Notes under the pieces: generated by a model
Seen by the model: the letters and a program-made list of their open reading frames with translations, nothing else
Databases searched by the model: none
Told to the model about the DNA's origin: nothing
Program-made: the position numbers and the translations under genes
Part shown: piece by piece, positions 1-5,727 of the stretch
Position numbering within the stretch: the first letter of the stretch is position 1
Layout: every line of letters starts with the position of its first letter
Source: Chitinophagaceae bacterium
GTDB lineage: Bacteria > Bacteroidota > Bacteroidia > Chitinophagales > Chitinophagaceae
Direction: 5' to 3'
NCBI GenBank assembly: GCA_014379785.1
Contig: JACMLD010000465.1
Location: 1-5,727, forward strand
Length of the DNA stretch: 5,727 nucleotides

Positions 1-548
1 GAACCGTCAATTTGCTGACCGTTCCAGTCTACGGTAGAAATGAGATTGTCCACTTTATGATGCGCAGCAAACATCATTGCCTCCCAGTTCTGACCTTCAT
101 CCAGTTCACCATCGCCATGCAGAGAAAATACCAGATTGCTCTCGCCGTTGAGTTTTTTGGCAAGTGCCACACCAAGTGCTACGCTCATTCCCTGTCCGAG
201 TGAACCACTCGCGATTCTGATTCCCGGCAGGTGTTCATGTGTTGCGGGGTGACCCTGCAGGCGACTGTTCAGCTTTCTGAATGTTGCCAGTTCGCTCACC
301 TCGAAGTATCCGGCGCGGGCCAGGGTAGAATAGTAGACAGGGGAAATATGCCCGTTGGAAAGAATAAAGACGTCTTCGTCTTTCGCATTCATATCGAAGG
401 CAGGATTATGCTTCATCACCTTGAAAAACAACGCAGTAAAGTACTCAGTGCAGCCAAGCGAACCGCCCGGATGACCACTTGCGCATCCATGAACCATTCT
501 TACGATGTCTCTGCGAATCTGAGTAGCGATTGCATTTAATTCTGCCAT
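1..548 (-). CDS. Transketolase, N-terminal (ThDP-binding) part, 3' end cut by window edge
   Basis: Transketolase moves two-carbon ketol units between sugar phosphates in the non-oxidative pentose phosphate pathway, in the cytoplasm, with thiamine diphosphate and a divalent metal. The 182 visible residues start MAELNAIATQIRRDIVRMVH. They carry the family landmarks: SGHPGGSLG (residues 24-32, with the active-site His26), NGH (65-67), QGHP (98-101), GSLGQG (115-120), and the ThDP/metal motif from GDGELDEGQNWEA (145-157) to DWN (174-176). The ATG at 548 is the only likely start: an in-frame TAG lies just upstream, inside the promoter, and no Shine-Dalgarno sequence is seen, as is usual in Bacteroidota. 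Many Bacteroidota split transketolase into N- and C-terminal subunit genes, and the short leader fits that form. The cut edge hides whether this is a subunit of about 280 residues or a full-length enzyme. The family call is secure; the split form is inferred. Confidence 0.95.
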   Translation of the reverse strand, partial: MAELNAIATQIRRDIVRMVHGCASGHPGGSLGCTEYFTALFFKVMKHNPAFDMNAKDEDVFILSNGHISPVYYSTLARAGYFEVSELATFRKLNSRLQGHPATHEHLPGIRIASGSLGQGMSVALGVALAKKLNGESNLVFSLHGDGELDEGQNWEAMMFAAHHKVDNLISTVDWNGQQIDG

Positions 549-687
549 ATTGAGGATTTTCAGGTGGTCGCAAAGCTAACAGAAATTAGTGCTTTTTCAA
601 AAAGTTCTGGTATCTTGCGACAGGGAAAAACTTGGGCCAGGTCGGTAGCCGGGGGTGCATGATTTTCACTAGACCAAAACCTTGAGA
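549..687. other. Divergent intergenic region, transketolase / glycosyltransferase
   Basis: These 139 bases separate two divergent starts. The minus-strand promoter at 571-600 is clear. For the plus-strand glycosyltransferase the best -7-like candidate is TATCTTGC (611-618), but it has no TTG at the right distance, so its promoter remains unidentified. No RNA gene or small ORF could be supported here. Confidence 0.6.
571..600 (-). promoter_or_regulatory. Bacteroidota-type sigma-70 promoter of the transketolase gene
   Basis: Read on the minus strand, TTG (600-598) is followed after 19 bases by TAGCTTTG (578-571). This is an exact match to the Bacteroidota consensus of a TTG at -33 and TAnnTTTG at -7, with normal spacing. 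Transcription would start around base 565, leaving a leader of roughly 15-20 bases before the ATG at 548. A 13-base perfect palindrome of T5/A5 type (592-604) overlaps the -33 element; whether it binds anything is unknown. Confidence 0.75.
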
Positions 688-1815
688 ATGTTCGACATTT
701 CGTTATCAGTAGCTATATCATTTACAATCACGTTCCTCGCTATTCCCGTTATTATTAACGTCGCAGAAAGCAAGAAACTATTTGATGTTCCGGATTCGCG
801 GAAAATCCACAATAATCCGATTCCGTCATTGGGCGGGCTGGGCATTTTTGCCGGATTCGTTCTTAGCTGCATGGTGATCATTCCTTTTGCCCAGGCATCG
901 GAGTTTCAGTATTTTTTTGCTGCTGCACTCGTGATATTCTTTCTGGGTCTCAAAGACGATATTCTTGATATCAGCCCTATAAAAAAATTCATAGGCCAGG
1001 TGCTGGCTGCGTTTCTTATCATCTATAAGGGGAATATTCAGATACAGAGCATGCACGGTTTTATGGGGATAAATGAGCTGCCGCCCATGTTCAGCCTCAT
1101 TTTCACCTATCTGACCGTAATCGTTATCATCAATTCTTTTAACCTGATAGATGGTGTTGACGGACTCGCAGGAAGTCTTGCGCTGATGGCGGCCATCATC
1201 TTTGGAGTCTATTTCAGCGCGGTCAATATGGTTCCTTATGCCATTCTTTCCTTTGCGCTGGCGGGTAGCCTTGTGGCCTTTCTTATTTTCAATTTTCAGC
1301 CTGCGAAAGTCTTTATGGGCGATACCGGTTCGCTCCTGCTCGGACTCATCCATGCGATTCTTGTTATCAAGTTCATCAATGTTGCCAATGCGCCCGATGC
1401 GAAATTTGCTATCGGGGCCGCTCCGGCTGTGGGATTTTCAGTGCTGATGATACCATTGCTGGATACGCTCCGTGTGTTCGGTATCAGAATCTTTCACCGC
1501 AGATCCCCCTTCAGTCCGGATCGCAACCACGTGCATCACCTGCTGCTAGACAGGGGTCTTTCTCACCGCACGGTCACGATTACCCTGGTTTCACTCAATC
1601 TCCTCTTTATTATAGTGGCATTTTCTCTGCGCTCACTGGGTTGCACAGCGCTGATCTTTGGCATCTTCGGGGTTTTCTTTTCTGGTATCGGCATGCTATA
1701 TTATACCCGTAAAAAAACAAGGCTTTTTGTAGCAAAAACGGCCGGAACAGGCAATGATGCAAAGCCTTCCAAGATCGTTTCTCTCACTAAGGATGCCGTT
1801 CTGGAGCAGAAATAA
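688..1815 (+). CDS. WecA/TagO/RgpG-type undecaprenyl-phosphate sugar-1-phosphate transferase
   Basis: This integral inner-membrane enzyme of the MraY/WecA family moves a sugar-1-phosphate, typically GlcNAc-1-P from UDP-GlcNAc, onto undecaprenyl phosphate. That is the first lipid-linked step of O-antigen, capsule or related glycan synthesis. The 375 residues are mostly hydrophobic, with about ten or eleven likely membrane segments. Cytoplasmic-loop motifs appear in family order: DVPDSRKIHNNPIPSLGG (33-50), GLKDDILD (87-94, the Mg-binding DDxxD), NLIDGVDGLAG (152-162, with D155 and D158), FMGDTGS (209-215) and SPDRNHVHH (276-284). HVHH is the WecA-type His motif and argues against MraY. The ATG at 688 is chosen over a TTG at 682; an in-frame TAG at 670 rules out a longer form. 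A short basic, polar tail (341-375) follows the last membrane segment. No polysaccharide genes flank it, so the sugar and final polymer cannot be named. The family call is firm; substrate is inferred. Confidence 0.93.
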   Translation: MFDISLSVAISFTITFLAIPVIINVAESKKLFDVPDSRKIHNNPIPSLGGLGIFAGFVLSCMVIIPFAQASEFQYFFAAALVIFFLGLKDDILDISPIKKFIGQVLAAFLIIYKGNIQIQSMHGFMGINELPPMFSLIFTYLTVIVIINSFNLIDGVDGLAGSLALMAAIIFGVYFSAVNMVPYAILSFALAGSLVAFLIFNFQPAKVFMGDTGSLLLGLIHAILVIKFINVANAPDAKFAIGAAPAVGFSVLMIPLLDTLRVFGIRIFHRRSPFSPDRNHVHHLLLDRGLSHRTVTITLVSLNLLFIIVAFSLRSLGCTALIFGIFGVFFSGIGMLYYTRKKTRLFVAKTAGTGNDAKPSKIVSLTKDAVLEQK

Positions 1816-1837
1816 AAATCCCCCCGCAAGCGGAGGG
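1811..1837 (-). terminator. Rho-independent terminator of the ileS-dksA-like unit
   Basis: Bases 1820-1837 form a GC-rich hairpin: CCCCCCGC and GCGGAGGG around a two-base AA centre, with one C/A mismatch (1823/1834). In practice the loop is about four bases. On the minus strand the stem is followed by ATTTTTATTT (1819-1810), so its polarity suits the minus-strand DksA-like gene, which stops at 1862. On the plus strand no good T-tract follows, so it would be at best a weak terminator for the glycosyltransferase gene ending at 1815. Confidence 0.7.
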
Positions 1838-1861
1838 AGTCTGAAGAGTATTTCTTAAACT

Positions 1862-2740
1862 TTATTTGTTCATCAACTGTTTTGCTTCGATGCTCAGTGT
1901 AGCATGTGGCACAGCGCGCAAACGTGCTTTGTCGATCAGCTTTCCGGTAACGCGACAGATGCCGTATGTTTTGTTTTCAATACGCATCATCGCTTTTTCG
2001 AGGTGATCGATAAAGGTGATCTGGCGGCTTGCCATCTGGCTCAGCTGCTCTCTTTCCATGCTCATACTGCCATCTTCCATGGTCATGTAGCGCGCGTCGT
2101 CGTTGTCACCACCCATTTCGTCTTTACGGGTAATAAGTCCTTGCAAATAGGTAAGCTCCTTTTTCGCAGCGTCCAGTTTTCTGGTGATGATTTCTCTGAA
2201 CTCTACTAACTCTGAATCACTGTATCTCATAATCGGTCCTGATGAATGATCTATTGGCTGGTCCAGCACTGATTTTGTAAAATCAGGATGGTATTTGCGA
2301 ACAGTTTTTGTTTTGATTTCCGGCATTACCACCTTTGTAGGTTTTGGCGCAGCTGTCACCTTTTTTGGAACTGGAGCGGGAATATTTGTCACCGGCTTAA
2401 AAGCTGCTTTTCCGGGAGTCGTCGGCTTTACTGGAGCGGCGGCTACTGGCGCAGGTTTTGGCGCTTCGGGTGCTTTCTTCACTTCTGCCTGTTTAATTGG
2501 TGCTTTGGCAACAGGTTTCGGAGCAGGCTTTGGTGCTGCTTTCTTGGGCGCTGGCTTCGGAGCTGCTTTTTTAGGTACGGGTTTCGCTGAATTTTTTGGC
2601 ACTGGTTTCACTGTTTTTTTTGGAGCCGGTTTGGGGGCTGGCTTTTTCACTCCTGCTTTTTTTACAGGAGCCGCTTTCTTAGCAGGGGATTTTCCCGCCT
2701 TCGACGGGGCAGACTTAACTGCTTTCTTCTTGACTGCCAT
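1862..2740 (-). CDS. DksA/TraR-family protein with a long Lys/Ala/Pro-rich N-terminal tail
   Basis: DksA-family proteins enter the secondary channel of RNA polymerase and modulate initiation, in Proteobacteria together with ppGpp. This 292-residue protein has two parts. Residues 1-140 hold 37 Lys and 33 Pro, only two acidic residues and no Arg, resembling histone-H1-like bacterial tails and likely disordered. Residues 172-292 are DksA-like: two helices flank an acidic tip (GDNDDA, 211-216), then YGICRVTGKLI (259-269) and RLRAVPHATLSIEAKQ (273-288). Of the four zinc cysteines of E. coli DksA only the first remains (C262); the others are T265, S283 and A286, so zinc binding is unlikely. The ATG at 2740 lies four bases after the ileS stop; a TTG at 2764 would add eight residues overlapping ileS and is less likely. 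Co-transcription with ileS is expected. The family call is strong; RNA polymerase or DNA binding is inferred. It should not be named dksA without testing. Confidence 0.88.
   Translation of the reverse strand: MAVKKKAVKSAPSKAGKSPAKKAAPVKKAGVKKPAPKPAPKKTVKPVPKNSAKPVPKKAAPKPAPKKAAPKPAPKPVAKAPIKQAEVKKAPEAPKPAPVAAAPVKPTTPGKAAFKPVTNIPAPVPKKVTAAPKPTKVVMPEIKTKTVRKYHPDFTKSVLDQPIDHSSGPIMRYSDSELVEFREIITRKLDAAKKELTYLQGLITRKDEMGGDNDDARYMTMEDGSMSMEREQLSQMASRQITFIDHLEKAMMRIENKTYGICRVTGKLIDKARLRAVPHATLSIEAKQLMNK
2306..2740 (-). other. Coding segment for the histone-H1-like basic tail
   Basis: This segment encodes residues 1-145 of the DksA-like protein. It is built from short, shifting KPAP, PKKAAP and PVPKK units, with a single aromatic residue (F114) before Tyr150. 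It more than doubles the length of the protein relative to typical DksA-like proteins of about 120-150 residues. The composition suits non-specific binding to nucleic acid or another polyanion. A role in chromosome or polymerase contact is inference only. Confidence 0.8.
2522..2575 (-). repeat. Two tandem 27-base units encoding PKKAAPKPA
   Basis: Units 2549-2575 and 2522-2548 encode the same nine residues (56-64 and 65-73) in direct succession. They match at 21 of 27 bases. All six differences fall at third codon positions, so the protein repeat is kept while the DNA has drifted. Looser copies of the same theme lie on both sides. Confidence 0.8.
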
Positions 2741-2744
2741 ACTG

Positions 2745-5727
2745 TTATACGTTTTTTGAAACAAGGACTTTGAGTGAAATCTCGTTCACATCAATATCAA
2801 TGCCCTCCTCTAAATCAGGCACCAACTCGATTTTATCAGCCAGAATTTCGGCGCAAATATAGTTATTATACTTATTGACAGATGCTGTCAGTTCACTATG
2901 ATCCGTTAATTGCACAAAAATTCTATCTGTAAGCTCAAACCCATTGTCCTTCCTGATCTTCTGAATGCGGTTCACAAGTTCCCTCGCATGCCCTTCTTCC
3001 ACCAGATCAGGGGTAACAGTCACGTCAAGTGCTACGGTCAAAACCCCTTTTGTAGCTACGATCCAACCCGGAATATCTTCACTTGTTATTTCAACTTCGT
3101 CTGTCTGTAATATTAAGGGTTCATTTTCAATCAGCAAAGAATATGATCCTTCTTTTTCCAACTTTGCAATCTCGTCCTGCCCAAACGCTAAAAGCGCTGC
3201 TGCTACGGCTTTCATTTTGCCGCCCAGCTTTTTCCCGAGTGCTACATAGTTGGGTTTGATCTTCTTGCTGATAAACCCATTGTCTTCTGTCAGGTATTCG
3301 ATTTCCTTCACATTCACCTCAGCCTTGATGAGATCCTCTACTTTCTGCAACTGCGCCTTCATGGTCGGTGTGAATACCGGGATCAGCACTTTCTGCAAAG
3401 GCTGACGGACCTTGATATTCACTTTTTTCCGCAAAGAGAGTACCAGGCTCGAAGCGTCCTGGGCCAACTGCATCCTTTCTTCCAGTAATACATCAATCAC
3501 CGATTCATTCGCAACCGGAAAATCTGAGTGATGCACGGATTCTGTTGTTCTCAAACCGGTCACTGCATTGAGGTTTCTGTAAACCGCATCGCTGAAAAAC
3601 GGCGATATCGGTGCAATGAGCCTCACAATTGTCTCCAAACATTCATACAGTGTCTGGTAAGCTGAAATTTTATCCAGTTCATATTCGCCCTTCCAGAATC
3701 TGCGACGGCAAAGTCGCACGTACCAGTTGCTCAGATGTTCGTCTACAAAATCCTCTATGAGTCTTCCCGCTGCTGTTGGCTCATACTCATTAAACCCTTC
3801 CGTCACATTTCTTACCAGCGTATTGAGCGAAGAGAGTACCCAACGGTCAATCTCCGGACGCCCATTAACCGGTATATATATTTCATTGAACGAAAAGCCG
3901 TCTACGTTCGCATACAACACAAAAAACTGATAGGTGTTGTAAAGTGTGCCAAAAAATTTCCGCTGCACTTCCCTGATCCCTTCAATATCAAATTTCAGAT
4001 TGTCCCATGGCGATGCGTTGGTTATGAGATACCACCTGGTGGCATCCGCACCGTATTTGTCAATGGTCTCAAAAGGATCTATCACATTGCCCAGGCGCTT
4101 GCTCATCTTATTGCCATTCTTATCGAGCACCAGGCCGTTTGACACACAGGTTTTGTAAGCAACCGAATCAAAGAGCATTACAGCCAGCGCATGCAGGGTA
4201 TAAAACCAGCCACGTGTCTGATCTACTCCCTCCGCTATGAAATCCGCAGGAAAAGCAGTTTTGAATGCTTCTTTGTTTTCGAATGGAAAATGAAGCTGCG
4301 CATATGGCATCGCTCCGCTATCGAACCAGACATCGATCAGATCCGGAACGCGCTTCATGGGCAATCCATTCGGACTTACCAGCACGATCTCATCAACATA
4401 TGGTTTGTGCAGATCAAGAATACCATCATGAAGGAAATGCTTGTTGACATCGCCGCCAAGTTTTTCACCCGCCTTGCGAATTTCTGCATTTAGTTCATCT
4501 ATGCTTCCGATGCATATTTCTTCTTCGCCATCGTCTGTTTTCCATATGGGCAGTGGCGTGCCCCAGAAACGGCTTCGGCTGAGATTCCAGTCCACCATAT
4601 TCTCAAGCCAGTTGCCAAAACGGCCCTCGCCAGTGCTTTTGGGCTTCCATTGAATGGTTTTGTTGAGCTCCACCATCCTGTCTTTTACTGCTGTGGTACG
4701 GATAAACCAGGCATCGAGCGGATAATACAAAATTGGCTTATCAGTCCGCCAGCAATGCGGATAATTGTGTTCGTATTTCTCAACCTTGAATGCACGGTTT
4801 TCTTTTTTGAGTCCAACCGAGATATCGACGTTTACATCCGCATATTCCTTTTCGTCTTTGTAATTTTTTACATAACGGTTACTGTAAGGTCCCAGACCCT
4901 CGATAAACTTCCCCTGCTTGTCGACCATTGTGAGTATGCCGATATTGTTTTTCTTACCCACACGGTAGTCATCTGCGCCAAAAGCCGGAGCAGTATGCAC
5001 AATGCCTGTACCGTCTTCGGTGGTCACAAAGTCGCCGGTCAATACACGAAACGGTTTTGCGCCCGGTGTGATAGTCTCAATTTCTGCAGGGGCATTTGCT
5101 TCGAAAGGCAGCAGCTGTTCGTATTTCATCCCCTCCATTTCACTGCCGTTAAAAGACTTCAGTATTTTCCAGGGCAGCAATTTTTCTTTTTCATTGTATC
5201 CGTCAAAATCACCGTTCTCTCCTTCTGCTTTGAAATATTTTGAAACAAGATTTTTTGCAAGAATCACATTCACCGGAAGGTGGGTATATGGATTGAAAGT
5301 TTTCACCTGCACATATCCGATATTGGGACCCACAGTCAATCCGAGATTTGAAGGCAGGGTCCATGGGGTGGTGGTCCAGGCAAGAAAAAACACCTGGTCA
5401 TCACCTGCTGCGTCGAAAAGAAATTGACTCTTCGCGTCATTCAACACTTTGAACATGGCAACAACTGAGGTATCCTTTACCATTTTGTAGGTGCCGGGCT
5501 GATTGAGTTCGTGCGAACTCAGGCCTGTCCCCGCCGCGGGGGAATATGGCTGGATGCTGACACTCTCGTACAGAAATGATTTTTTATACAGCTCACTGAG
5601 TATCCACCAGAGTGTTTCTATATAGTTGTTTTCAAACGTGATGTACGGATTTTTCAGATCGACCCAGTATCCCATTTTTTTTGTGACATCATCCCATTTA
5701 TCCTTATAGCGCATTACTGCCTCGCGA
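2745..5727 (-). CDS. ileS: Isoleucyl-tRNA synthetase, N-terminus cut by window edge
   Basis: IleS charges tRNA-Ile with isoleucine and hydrolyses mischarged valine; it is essential and cytoplasmic. The frame stays open to the right edge, giving 993 visible codons. The Met at 5714 is internal, since REAV precedes it and the family's N-terminal HIGH region is missing, probably about 130-150 residues. Counting from that Met: IQPYSPAAGTGLSSHELNQP (54-73); the CP1 editing domain with WTTTPWTLPSN (113-123) and GTGIVHTAPAFGADDY (235-250, with the conserved editing Asp in GADD); RFWGTPLPIW (382-391); DVWFDSGAMP (461-470); GVDQTRGWFY (496-505); the catalytic loop KMSKR (536-540); and the anticodon-binding helical domain from about 620, with LSNWYVRLCRRRFW (661-674). 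A long C-terminal extension contains ARELVNRIQKIRKDNGFELT and ends SKNV. No C-terminal zinc-finger cysteines of the E. coli type are seen. The total length and motifs fit the long, eukaryote-like IleS group. The DksA-like gene follows after four bases. Confidence 0.97.
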   Translation of the reverse strand, partial: REAVMRYKDKWDDVTKKMGYWVDLKNPYITFENNYIETLWWILSELYKKSFLYESVSIQPYSPAAGTGLSSHELNQPGTYKMVKDTSVVAMFKVLNDAKSQFLFDAAGDDQVFFLAWTTTPWTLPSNLGLTVGPNIGYVQVKTFNPYTHLPVNVILAKNLVSKYFKAEGENGDFDGYNEKEKLLPWKILKSFNGSEMEGMKYEQLLPFEANAPAEIETITPGAKPFRVLTGDFVTTEDGTGIVHTAPAFGADDYRVGKKNNIGILTMVDKQGKFIEGLGPYSNRYVKNYKDEKEYADVNVDISVGLKKENRAFKVEKYEHNYPHCWRTDKPILYYPLDAWFIRTTAVKDRMVELNKTIQWKPKSTGEGRFGNWLENMVDWNLSRSRFWGTPLPIWKTDDGEEEICIGSIDELNAEIRKAGEKLGGDVNKHFLHDGILDLHKPYVDEIVLVSPNGLPMKRVPDLIDVWFDSGAMPYAQLHFPFENKEAFKTAFPADFIAEGVDQTRGWFYTLHALAVMLFDSVAYKTCVSNGLVLDKNGNKMSKRLGNVIDPFETIDKYGADATRWYLITNASPWDNLKFDIEGIREVQRKFFGTLYNTYQFFVLYANVDGFSFNEIYIPVNGRPEIDRWVLSSLNTLVRNVTEGFNEYEPTAAGRLIEDFVDEHLSNWYVRLCRRRFWKGEYELDKISAYQTLYECLETIVRLIAPISPFFSDAVYRNLNAVTGLRTTESVHHSDFPVANESVIDVLLEERMQLAQDASSLVLSLRKKVNIKVRQPLQKVLIPVFTPTMKAQLQKVEDLIKAEVNVKEIEYLTEDNGFISKKIKPNYVALGKKLGGKMKAVAAALLAFGQDEIAKLEKEGSYSLLIENEPLILQTDEVEITSEDIPGWIVATKGVLTVALDVTVTPDLVEEGHARELVNRIQKIRKDNGFELTDRIFVQLTDHSELTASVNKYNNYICAEILADKIELVPDLEEGIDIDVNEISLKVLVSKNV

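Noticed and set aside
12..539. Plus-strand frames in the first 540 bases.
   Set aside because: The minus strand encodes a motif-complete transketolase start across the whole stretch; the plus-strand frames are its shadows.
611..618. TATCTTGC as a plus-strand -7 element for the glycosyltransferase gene.
   Set aside because: It misses the last two positions of TAnnTTTG and no TTG lies at the needed distance upstream.
826..1353. Minus-strand frame of 175 codons inside the glycosyltransferase gene.
   Set aside because: It lies wholly opposite a gene with complete catalytic motifs, has a polar, compositionally odd product and no recognisable domain.
1842..1856. Possible second hairpin (AAGA / TCTT) in the convergent gap.
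   Set aside because: The stem is only four weak pairs and would not be stable.
2288..2759. Plus-strand open frames rich in Gly/Ala/Phe or Cys/Arg/Trp opposite the basic tail, including a 154-codon frame starting at 2295.
   Set aside because: They are the antisense of a low-complexity Lys/Ala/Pro coding region, which lacks stops on the reverse strand. They resemble no family and have no convincing start signal.
2741..2764. TTG start at 2764 for the DksA-like gene, giving 300 residues.
   Set aside because: It would overlap the ileS end by 20 bases and use a rare start, while an ATG lies four bases past the ileS stop and opens directly into the basic tail.
4650..5243. Plus-strand frame of 197 codons opposite ileS.
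   Set aside because: It is antisense to the conserved ileS editing domain and its product looks random and Phe-rich.

Overview
The window looks like ordinary chromosome from a member of the Bacteroidota, probably a Chitinophagaceae- or Sphingobacteria-like lineage. Three things suggest this. A Bacteroidota-type promoter (TTG, 19 bases, TAGCTTTG) sits before the transketolase gene. Start codons lack clear Shine-Dalgarno sequences. A DksA-like protein with a degenerate zinc site directly follows ileS. The assignment rests on motif reading only; no database search was done.

Layout, left to right. (1) Bases 1-548, minus strand: the first 182 codons of a transketolase N-terminal (thiamine-diphosphate-binding) gene, cut by the left edge. 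(2) Bases 549-687: a 139-base divergent intergenic region with the transketolase promoter. (3) Bases 688-1815, plus strand: a complete WecA/TagO/RgpG-type polyprenyl-phosphate sugar-1-phosphate transferase, an integral membrane enzyme that starts surface polysaccharide assembly. (4) Bases 1816-1861: a short convergent gap with a GC-rich hairpin whose T-tract lies on the minus strand. (5) Bases 1862-2740, minus strand: a 292-residue protein made of about 145 residues of Lys/Ala/Pro-rich, histone-H1-like tail joined to a C-terminal DksA/TraR-family domain. (6) Bases 2745-5727, minus strand: isoleucyl-tRNA synthetase, complete at its C-terminus and cut by the right edge before the N-terminal HIGH-type motif.

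ileS and the DksA-like gene are four bases apart and very probably share one transcript that ends at the 1820-1837 hairpin. This ties a translation enzyme to a putative RNA-polymerase-binding regulator. The transketolase and the glycosyltransferase are transcribed divergently and have no obvious functional link to that pair.

The most unusual item is the DksA-like protein: a long basic tail with internal tandem repeats, loss of three of the four zinc-binding cysteines, and two A-tract slippery heptamers in the tail's coding strand. I see no mobile element, CRISPR array, tRNA or rRNA, and no clear undescribed multi-gene system.
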